Shown here piece after piece: positions 57,881 to 64,000 of a DNA stretch of 64,000 nt. The notes beneath the pieces were generated by a model. It did no database searches. It was not told the DNA's origin and was given only the letters and a program-made list of their open reading frames with translations. The position numbers and the translations under genes are program-made. Origin of the DNA: Phycicoccus avicenniae (GTDB lineage Bacteria; Actinomycetota; Actinomycetes; Actinomycetales; Dermatophilaceae). The first letter of the stretch is position 1. Every line of letters begins with the position of its first letter. The DNA is taken from the NCBI RefSeq assembly GCF_018139485.1, contig NZ_JAGSNF010000019.1, forward strand, positions 89,253 to 153,252, in the 5' to 3' direction.

Positions 57881-60286
57881 GTGCCCGTGGAGACCAGTCG
57901 CAAGCGCATCGTCGTCGACGGTGTCCCCCGCCTGATCCTCGCCGGGGAGGTCCACTACTTCCGCGTCCCCCGCGAGGAGTGGGGGCAGCGGCTGGACCTC
58001 GTCCTCGAGGCGGGCCTCACGGCGGTCTCGACGTACATCCCGTGGCTCCTCCACGAGCTGCCCGACGGCAGCCTCGACGTCGAGGGCCGCACCCGGCCCG
58101 AGCGGGACGTCGGCGCGTTCGTCGACCTCTGCCGCGAGCGCGGCCTCCTCGTGATCGCCCGGCCCGGGCCGTTCGTCATGGCCGAGCTGAAGAACGAAGG
58201 CGTGCCGTACCGGGTCTACCGGGAGCACCCGGAGATCGTCCCGTTCGGGTGGGACGGCGCGCCCGCCCCGACCCGGACCGTCGACTACCTCGCGCCGGCC
58301 TTCCTCGCCGAGACCGCCCGCTGGTACGACGCGATCCTGCCGGTCATCGCCTCCCGGCTGCACCACCGCGGCGGTCCGGTCGTCGCCGTCCAGCTCGACA
58401 ACGAGGTGGGGATGCTCGCCTGGGTCACCAACAGCCCCGACCTCACCGACCACCTGCTCGACCACTTCGCCGGATGGGTCCGGGACCGGTACGACGGCGC
58501 GGGACCGTACCCGCTCGAGCCCGGCACCGACGGGTGGGCCGAGGCCGTGCGCTCCCCCGGGGAGGGGTGGGCCGGCCCGCTGCGCCGCGACCTCGGCGAG
58601 TTCATGCGGGTCCGCTTCGCCGACTACATGGCGGCCCTCGTCGCGATGGCCCGCGAGCGCGGCGTCGACGACGTGCCGTTCCTCGTCAACATCCACGGCA
58701 CGGAGAGCGAGGCCGGCGGGCAGCCGTTCCCCATCGGCATCAGCCAGCTCGTGCGGACCTACTCGGGCATCCCCGGCATGGTGTCCGGCAGCGACCACTA
58801 CCTCGGCGAGATGACCCCGACGACGACGGCCGACCTCTACGTCATGAACGCGTTCATGGACGCCGTCCACGACGCCGACCAGCCGGTGACGAGCCTGGAG
58901 TTCGAGGCCGGCAGCGGGGACTACGGCGCCGGCGCCGGGCGGCAGTACGACCCGGCGACGGTCGACCTCAAGACCCGGCTGTGCGTCGCGCAGGGCGCCC
59001 GGCTCGTCAGCTACTACCTCTTCGCGGGTGGCATCAACCCGATGCTCGACGAGCCGGTCGGCGACGGCAACGACCGCGTCTCGTTCACGGGTGAGCGGCA
59101 CGGGACGGCGGCACCGGTCGACCCCGAGGGCCGCAAGGGCTTCGCCTACGAGGCGACCGCCGGTGTCGGGCACGCGCTGCGGGCGAACGCGCCGTGGCTC
59201 GCCGTCATGGACGAGGAGCACGACGACGTCGCGCTCGGCCTCGTCCTCGACGCGTACGCGACGGAGTACCACCACCCCGGCTCGGCGGTCATGACCGACG
59301 TCGTCGACGACCTCACGGCCCACCGGGGCGCCGGCGAGGGTCGCGCGCTGGCCCGGTCCCTCCTCGACGCCGGGTACCGGTTCGGCGCCGTCCACCTCGA
59401 GGAGCGCGACCCGGCACCGGGGTCGGTCCTCGTCCAGGGCTCGGGCCGGTACCTGTCCGAGGCGGTGCAGCGGCGGGTCCTCGCCCACGCGCGGGCCGGC
59501 GGCGGGGTGCTGCTCCTCGGACGTGTGCCGGAGCGGGACCTCGACGGCCGGCCGTGCACGGTGCTCGCCGACGGGCTGGGTGTCCACGGCGGGGACGTGC
59601 TCGCGGCCGACCGCTCGACCTTCCCGTCGGTCCACGTCCACGGCTGGGCGGCGCCGTCGGCCGAGCTGCGGGTGTCGTGGCGCCAGGAGGTCGTGGCGCC
59701 CGACGAGGCGGAGGTCGTCCTCACCGACGTCGACGGGGCGGTCTGCGGGGTGGACGTCGCCGTCGGGGACGGGCGCTTCGTCCTGCTCGCCGCCGGCCTA
59801 CCGCCGAGCCGGGAGGTCGTCGAGCGCGCGACGAGCCGGCTCGGGTCGACACCGGGAGTCCGCCACGACGCCCCGTGGCGCGGCGTCGTGGTCACGACGA
59901 CCGCCGGGGACGGGCAGCGTGCGCTCCACGTCGTCAACATCACCGGCGTGCCGATGCCGACGACGGTGTCGGTGGACGGTCGGGCACTCCTCGACGGCCG
60001 GACCCTCGACCTGCCGCCGCGCTCCGGGTACGTCCTGCCGCTCGGGGTGGACGTCGGGCCGATCCGGATCGTCGGCGGGAGCGGCGAGGTCGCGGGGGTC
60101 GACGAGGACGGCATCCGGTTCCGTCCGCTCGTCCCCGTCGGTGGGGGCGCGGGCCACGTCGACCTCGAGCCCGGCACGGCGGTCGGCGGCGACGCGTCGT
60201 ACACGGTCGCGACCGGACCGGACGGGTCCGTGCGGGTCACGCCGACCGACCCGTCGGCCGCCCTGCGCATCCGCATCGCCCGCTGA
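57881..60286 (+). CDS. GH35-family beta-galactosidase-like glycoside hydrolase
   Basis: 801 residues. VDGVPRLILAGEVHYFRVPREEWGQRLDLVLEAGL is the typical GH35 opening, RPGPFVMAELKNEGVPYRVY near 88-110 a conserved substrate segment, and the catalytic pair is Glu175 (VQLDNEVG) and Glu340 or 342 (TSLEFEAGSGD). Beta-rich jelly-roll domains fill the C-terminal half (from about 520). No signal peptide, so it is cytosolic or the start is wrong. The GTG at 57881 is the first start giving GH35 N-terminus; another at 57887 is possible. Beta-galactosidase is likely but substrate range is inferred from family only. Ends before a strong terminator hairpin. Confidence 0.88.
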   Translation: MPVETSRKRIVVDGVPRLILAGEVHYFRVPREEWGQRLDLVLEAGLTAVSTYIPWLLHELPDGSLDVEGRTRPERDVGAFVDLCRERGLLVIARPGPFVMAELKNEGVPYRVYREHPEIVPFGWDGAPAPTRTVDYLAPAFLAETARWYDAILPVIASRLHHRGGPVVAVQLDNEVGMLAWVTNSPDLTDHLLDHFAGWVRDRYDGAGPYPLEPGTDGWAEAVRSPGEGWAGPLRRDLGEFMRVRFADYMAALVAMARERGVDDVPFLVNIHGTESEAGGQPFPIGISQLVRTYSGIPGMVSGSDHYLGEMTPTTTADLYVMNAFMDAVHDADQPVTSLEFEAGSGDYGAGAGRQYDPATVDLKTRLCVAQGARLVSYYLFAGGINPMLDEPVGDGNDRVSFTGERHGTAAPVDPEGRKGFAYEATAGVGHALRANAPWLAVMDEEHDDVALGLVLDAYATEYHHPGSAVMTDVVDDLTAHRGAGEGRALARSLLDAGYRFGAVHLEERDPAPGSVLVQGSGRYLSEAVQRRVLAHARAGGGVLLLGRVPERDLDGRPCTVLADGLGVHGGDVLAADRSTFPSVHVHGWAAPSAELRVSWRQEVVAPDEAEVVLTDVDGAVCGVDVAVGDGRFVLLAAGLPPSREVVERATSRLGSTPGVRHDAPWRGVVVTTTAGDGQRALHVVNITGVPMPTTVSVDGRALLDGRTLDLPPRSGYVLPLGVDVGPIRIVGGSGEVAGVDEDGIRFRPLVPVGGGAGHVDLEPGTAVGGDASYTVATGPDGSVRVTPTDPSAALRIRIAR

Positions 60287-60297
60287 CCTGCGACCGA

Positions 60298-60340
60298 CCC
60301 TGCAGCGGTGGTCGTCGTGAGCGCGACGTCCACCGCAGGG
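60298..60340. terminator. Long hairpin between GH35 and App1 genes
   Basis: Stem built from CCCT/AGGG, GCGGTGG (60305-60311)/CCACCGC (60330-60336) and CGTCG (60313-60317)/CGACG (60324-60328), with a 3-base bulge and a T/T mismatch, loop TGAGCG. Sits in a 78-bp gap between convergent genes. Confidence 0.7.
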
Positions 60341-60364
60341 GAGGTCGCGCCACGGGTGGGCGGG

Positions 60365-61516
60365 TCAGCGCTCGTCTGGCTCCGGGACGAGGTAGTCCGG
60401 CGGGTCGTCGGGGTCGGTGATGACCCCGGAGGCGTACTCGGCGAGCGTCCGGTACCCGAGGTCGCCGTCCCAGACGTCCGCGATCCGTCGCCGCAGCTCG
60501 TACCCGTCGGCCCCGCGCACGACCGGGACCTCGAGCCGCTCGGTCGGCGCGGGCAGGATGTCGTCATTCGCGACGGGGATGGCGTGCGAGAGGACCTGCT
60601 CGCCGGCCGTCAGCTCGCGGATCGCGATGCCACGTACCCGGTCCGGACGCCGCGTCGCGAACTCGGTGTACAGGCGGGGGTCGTGCTGGCCGTCGTCCCC
60701 GACGAGGAGCCACCGGATGTTCGGCAGGTCCCTGGCGAGCCGGTGCAGCTGGGCGCGCTTGTGGTCCTGACCGGAGCGGAACCACCCGGTGTGCGTCGGA
60801 CCCCAGTCGGTGAGCAGCATCGGACCGGCCGGGTAGCCGCACCGCTCGAGGAACCGGTGCAGGTGCGGCGCGGTGTTCCACGCCCCCGTCGAGAGGTAGA
60901 CGACCGGTGTGCCGGGCTGGGCGGCCATGAGCTCGCGGTACATCGTCGCCATGCCGGGGACGGCCCGCCGGGCCCCCTCGGAGCGGACGAAGGTGTTCCA
61001 CGCGGCGATCATCGGACGGGGCAGCGAGGTCGACATCACCGTGTCGTCGATGTCGCTGATGATCCCGTACGTGACCGTCGAGCCGACGACGAGCACGGGG
61101 CACTCGACCGGCTCGGCCCGTGGGGAGTCGATGTACACCTGGTGCCATCCGGGGGCGAGCCCGTGGCCTCGCACGACGTGGTCGACGTACCCCCCGCGGT
61201 CGGTCCGCGCGGTGACGATGCGTCCGCCGACCCGGATCGTCACCGGCTCGTCGGCGACCGGGGTCGCGAAGAACGCGCGCCATCCGCGCGTCTCGCTCTC
61301 GACGGCGCGCAGCTGCGCGTCGTACGACGGCTCGGTGGGCTCGTCCTCCGGGCGGCGCCGGCTCATGATGACGCGCGCGAACAGACGCAGCTGGGTGGCA
61401 CTGCCGTAGCCCGTGGACGGGATGACCCGGGTCCCCCATCCCCGCGACTCCAACAGACCGGCCTTGCGCCGGGTGTAGGCGTCCTCGACGAGGGCCGCCG
61501 CGTGGGGTCGCGCCAT
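60365..61516 (-). CDS. App1/DUF2183 phosphatase-domain protein
   Basis: 383 residues. The DIDDTVM motif (near 154-160) is the HAD-like DxDxT active site of App1/DUF2183 lipid phosphatases; VYLSTGAWNTAPHLHRFLERCGYPAGPMLLTDWGP and WLLVGDDGQHDPRLYTEFA supply the remaining family motifs. App1 of yeast is a phosphatidate phosphatase. No membrane helix or signal, so cytosolic. ATG at 61514-61516. Confidence 0.9.
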   Translation of the reverse strand: MARPHAAALVEDAYTRRKAGLLESRGWGTRVIPSTGYGSATQLRLFARVIMSRRRPEDEPTEPSYDAQLRAVESETRGWRAFFATPVADEPVTIRVGGRIVTARTDRGGYVDHVVRGHGLAPGWHQVYIDSPRAEPVECPVLVVGSTVTYGIISDIDDTVMSTSLPRPMIAAWNTFVRSEGARRAVPGMATMYRELMAAQPGTPVVYLSTGAWNTAPHLHRFLERCGYPAGPMLLTDWGPTHTGWFRSGQDHKRAQLHRLARDLPNIRWLLVGDDGQHDPRLYTEFATRRPDRVRGIAIRELTAGEQVLSHAIPVANDDILPAPTERLEVPVVRGADGYELRRRIADVWDGDLGYRTLAEYASGVITDPDDPPDYLVPEPDER

Positions 61517-61542
61517 GCCGTGATGCTAGATGACCTGGCCGG

Positions 61543-62388
61543 TCACCGTGTGCGGACGGGGGTCACCGAGTCCTCCGACCCCGTGCCCGCTGCGGCCGGC
61601 GCGGCCTCCGGCGCGGCGTCGGCGGCCGCGTCCTCCGGGGGCTTCGGACCCGACACCGAGGCGACGAACTCCTCGGCGAGCAGCCGGAGCTTGACGTTGC
61701 GGTCCTGCGACGCCTTGCGCAGCACCTCGAAGGCGTCGTGCTCGCTGAGGCCGCGCATCGCCATGATGACGCCCTTCGCCTGCTCGATGACCGCCCGGCT
61801 GGCCATCGCCTGCTCGAGCTGCCCGGCGAGCCGGCGCATCCCGTCGAGGGCGGTGACCGCGACGACCGCGTCGGCGCAGCGGCCGGCCGCGATCTCGACG
61901 ACCGCGGTGTCGAGGTCGTCGAAGGCGTTGGTCGCCCACGCGTAGAGGTTGATGGCGCCGACGCACTCGTCACCGCTGATGAGCGGTGCGGCGTAGAGGC
62001 TGCGCATCCCGTCCTGCCGGCTGATCCGGGCGAAGTCGGGCCAGCGGCCGTCGTCGTGACAGAGGTCGGGGACGGTCTGCGGCTCACGCGTGGCGGCGGC
62101 GTCGAGGCAGGGTCCCTCGCCGAGGGCGTACTGCGCGGCGTCGATCTCGAGCGTCTTGACCGTCGTGTAGGCGGCCGTGTGCGCCCGGTCGCCACTCACG
62201 ACGGTGATCCCCACCTCGTCGCAGCCGTCGACGAAGCGCCGCACCGTGTGGACGACCCGCTCGAGGTAGTCGGAGAGCTCCTCCATCGACTCGAGGACAC
62301 CGCCCAGCTCCTGGCTCAGGCGTGCGATGGCCGCGGAGGGGTCGACGTCCTCGTCCTCCGGGAAAGGTGTGACCACGGCGTTCGTCAT
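61543..62388 (-). CDS. GAF and ANTAR domain protein
   Basis: 281 residues. A GAF domain (about 25-180; VGITVVSGDRAHTAAYT, LGEGPCLDAA, YAAPLISGDECVGAINLYA) is followed by an ANTAR RNA-binding helical bundle (about 200-250; LEQAMASRAVIEQAKGVIMAMRGLSEHDAFEVLRKASQDRNVKLRLLAEEF). ANTAR proteins stop transcription at hairpins by antitermination in response to a signal, here sensed by GAF. The Ala/Pro-rich tail is unlike the rest. Its RNA targets are not in view. ATG at 62386-62388 preceded by AAGGACC. Confidence 0.93.
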   Translation of the reverse strand: MTNAVVTPFPEDEDVDPSAAIARLSQELGGVLESMEELSDYLERVVHTVRRFVDGCDEVGITVVSGDRAHTAAYTTVKTLEIDAAQYALGEGPCLDAAATREPQTVPDLCHDDGRWPDFARISRQDGMRSLYAAPLISGDECVGAINLYAWATNAFDDLDTAVVEIAAGRCADAVVAVTALDGMRRLAGQLEQAMASRAVIEQAKGVIMAMRGLSEHDAFEVLRKASQDRNVKLRLLAEEFVASVSGPKPPEDAAADAAPEAAPAAAGTGSEDSVTPVRTR

Positions 62389-62463
62389 GCGAGGGTCCTT
62401 CGGAAGTGCTGGTCCGGCGGGCCCCGACTCTAGCGCCCGACGCCGCGCGTCGGGAGTGCGACG

Positions 62464-63252
62464 ATGACACCCATGGCCCGGACGCACCGCAAGAGCGCAC
62501 GCGCCGTCCCGGACGGGTACTTCGCGTGGGAGGCCGCCGGTCTGCGGTGGCTGGCCGTCACCGGCGGCGCACCCGTCGCCGAGGTCCTCGACGTCGGTGA
62601 CACCCACCTCGACCTGCCGTTCCTCGACTCGGCCCCTCCGACGCCCGCTGCGGCCGAGGAGTTCGGCCGGCGGCTCGCGGCCACGCACGCCGCCGGTGCC
62701 GCGGGGTACGGAGCCGCACCCCGCGGATGGGACGGTGACGGGTGGCTGGGGCCGCTCAGCGAACCCCTGCCGCTGCGGCTCGGGCGGTGGGAGGACTGGG
62801 GGACGTTCTACGCGCAGGCGCGCATCGAGCCGCTCGTCCGGATGGGGCGCGACCGGGGCACCTACGACGCGTCCGACGCCGCCGTGCTGGGGCGGTGCGC
62901 TGACGCCGTCGCCTCCGGCCGGTTCGACACCGGGGAGGAGGCCGCACGACTGCACGGCGACCTGTGGTCCGGCAACGTCATGTGGACCGAGGACGGTGTC
63001 ACCCTCATCGACCCCGCGGCCCACGGAGGGCACCGCGAGGCCGATCTCGCGATGCTCGCCCTCTTCGGCGCACCGCACCTCGACCGGACGCTCGCCGCCT
63101 ACGACGAGGCATCGCCGCTCGCCCGGGGCTGGCCGGAGCGGGTGGCCCTGCACCAGCTGCACCCGCTCGTCGTCCACGCGGTGCTGTTCGGGGGCCCGTA
63201 CGTGTCGCAATCGGTCGAGGTCGCCCGGCGGTTCGGCGCAGCGACCTCCTGA
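62464..63252 (+). CDS. Fructosamine kinase family protein
   Basis: 262 residues of the fructosamine-3-kinase-like APH fold. HGDLWSGNVMW near 164-174 is the catalytic loop and LIDPAAHGGHREADLAML near 181-198 the metal site with the family-specific wording. Likely phosphorylates ketoamines (Amadori products) to start their removal. ATG is within four codons of a second Met (62473), either could start it. Divergent from the GAF-ANTAR gene across 75 bp. Followed by a strong hairpin. Confidence 0.9.
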   Translation: MTPMARTHRKSARAVPDGYFAWEAAGLRWLAVTGGAPVAEVLDVGDTHLDLPFLDSAPPTPAAAEEFGRRLAATHAAGAAGYGAAPRGWDGDGWLGPLSEPLPLRLGRWEDWGTFYAQARIEPLVRMGRDRGTYDASDAAVLGRCADAVASGRFDTGEEAARLHGDLWSGNVMWTEDGVTLIDPAAHGGHREADLAMLALFGAPHLDRTLAAYDEASPLARGWPERVALHQLHPLVVHAVLFGGPYVSQSVEVARRFGAATS

Positions 63253-63262
63253 CGGCGCGTGA

Positions 63263-63298
63263 CGGTGCCGGACGCGGGTCGTCCCGCGTCCGGCACCG
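63263..63298 (+). terminator. Perfect 16-bp hairpin after the fructosamine kinase gene
   Basis: Arms 63263-63278 (CGGTGCCGGACGCGGG) and 63283-63298 with loop TCGT. A very strong, loop-closed hairpin directly after the stop. Confidence 0.85.
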
Positions 63299-63307
63299 CC
63301 CCTCCGA

Positions 63308-63359
63308 GCTCGGTACCGCACCGGATTCGGCAGGGGGCGAACCCGGGGCGGTACCGAGC
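63308..63359 (-). terminator. Second inverted repeat before the chaplin gene end
   Basis: Arms GCTCGGTACCGC (63308-63319) and GCGGTACCGAGC (63348-63359) with a 28-base loop, just beyond the minus-strand stop at 63362. Probably the terminator of that gene. Confidence 0.6.
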
Positions 63360-63361
63360 GG

Positions 63362-64000
63362 TCAGGCCGCGCTCACCACGTACGTGCGGCGGCGCGAGGC
63401 GAGCAGGGACGTCGCCCCGAGCAGCAGCAGGAACGCCCCGAGACCAGCGAGGGGCCCGAGGTCGACCCCGGTCTGCGCCAGCTGCGACGAGAGTGCAGCC
63501 GTCGGGACCGAGGACGGGACCGCGCCACCGACGGCGCCCGCCGGCGCGCCGCCGCCCGACGCGGGTCCCGTCACCTCGTCGGAGTCCTCCGGGGTGCCCT
63601 CACCGGGGGTGCCGGGGCCGGGCGTCTCCCCGTCGGGGGTGCCCGGCGTCCCCGGGTCGGGGGTCTCCCCTCCCGGCGTCCCCGGGGTGCCCGGGTCGGT
63701 CGGGTCGGGCGTCTCCCCGCCCGGGGTGCCCGGGTCCTCCGGATCGGGCGTCTGGCCGCCGGGCACCGTGGTGGTGGCGCCCTCGGTGGTGGAGTCACCG
63801 ATGACCGACACCGCGTTGCCGCCGATCGTGATGGGGGCCACGATCCCCGGCGCGAGGATGTTCCCGCCGAGCAGGCCGTCCTCGCCGGTGGTGGAGTCGC
63901 CACTGGAGGCACCGCCCCCGGTCACGACACCGGTCACCGACCCCTCGGACGAGGAGTCACCGATCACCGAGACGGCGTTCCCGCCGACGGTCACCGGCGC
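63362..64000 (-). CDS. Chaplin-like cell-wall-anchored protein, C-terminal part
   Basis: 5' end is beyond the window. At least two chaplin-type repeats (GGNAVSVIGDS, near codon 5 of the visible part and again about 55 residues on) are followed by a Pro/Gly/Thr/Asp-rich spacer of GTPGGETPDP units and a sorting end: LAQTG, hydrophobic helix GPLAGLGAFLLLLGATSLL, then RRR. LAQTG takes the place of LPXTG for sortase, so it is a wall-anchored long chaplin. Chaplins coat the surface as amphipathic filaments that help aerial growth and attachment. Two hairpins lie past its stop. Confidence 0.85.
   Translation of the reverse strand, partial: APVTVGGNAVSVIGDSSSEGSVTGVVTGGGASSGDSTTGEDGLLGGNILAPGIVAPITIGGNAVSVIGDSTTEGATTTVPGGQTPDPEDPGTPGGETPDPTDPGTPGTPGGETPDPGTPGTPDGETPGPGTPGEGTPEDSDEVTGPASGGGAPAGAVGGAVPSSVPTAALSSQLAQTGVDLGPLAGLGAFLLLLGATSLLASRRRTYVVSAA

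Overview
The window reads as chromosome of a very GC-rich actinobacterium. Genes are tightly packed, many start with GTG, and ATGA or TGATG overlaps are common. Family content supports this: DUF5926, DUF2510, a GAF-ANTAR regulator, F420-type LLM oxidoreductases, an MptB-like mannosyltransferase, a chaplin-type surface protein and ECF42/DGPF. A Micrococcales member (Cellulomonas-like) is my guess, not something the sequence proves. No rRNA, tRNA, CRISPR array, transposase or prophage was recognised.

Layout. 1-6262: the start of a Na+/H+ antiporter, then lipid genes (diacylglycerol kinase, two PlsC-type acyltransferases, a patatin) with zwf among them and a META-domain lipoprotein-like gene. 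6343-14301: pheA/DUF4446, then an envelope-glycan block (GT87, a large phosphatase-like membrane protein, an MptB-like GT-C enzyme, a GT2 enzyme, DUF5926). 14409-17051: an anti-sigma-type ATPase, a glycerophosphodiesterase, and an ECF sigma factor coupled to ogt. 17166-20767: ABC exporter plus histidine kinase plus response regulator, in one operon. 20976-32895: DUF6351 esterase, zinc metallopeptidase, VanZ, an operon of K+/H+ antiporter, TPR protein and LLM-hemerythrin fusion, then MFS, TVP38, a methyltransferase and an F420 enzyme. 32960-41901: DUF808, a GGDEF protein, the DGPF/ECF42 pair, DUF2795 divergent from a SigB/F-type sigma factor, a serine hydrolase, DUF2510, and TauE under a CsoR/CstR-like operator. 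42041-49547: a LolA-like protein with an ABC exporter, hydrolases, hemerythrin/DUF2256, a phosphodiesterase, a WYL regulator, DLH and DinB. 49628-64000: PHB-depolymerase-type esterase, a kinase-like phosphotransferase, a lone AAA ATPase, PhoD, a guanidine-III riboswitch with sugE, rhodanese, YnfA, an Fpg/Nei glycosylase, a GH35 enzyme, App1, GAF-ANTAR, fructosamine kinase and a chaplin-like wall protein.

Most of it is housekeeping and environmental sensing. The points most worth a second look are regulatory or structural: the guanidine-III riboswitch before sugE; the nested palindromic operator and 22-codon leader ORF before tauE; a pair of related dispersed palindromes; a G14/C13 homopolymer palindrome; a palindromic insertion in the linker of an LLM-hemerythrin fusion; and an ECF sigma factor, with a repeat-encoded tail, translationally coupled to an alkyltransferase. 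I saw no clear defence island or biosynthetic cluster.
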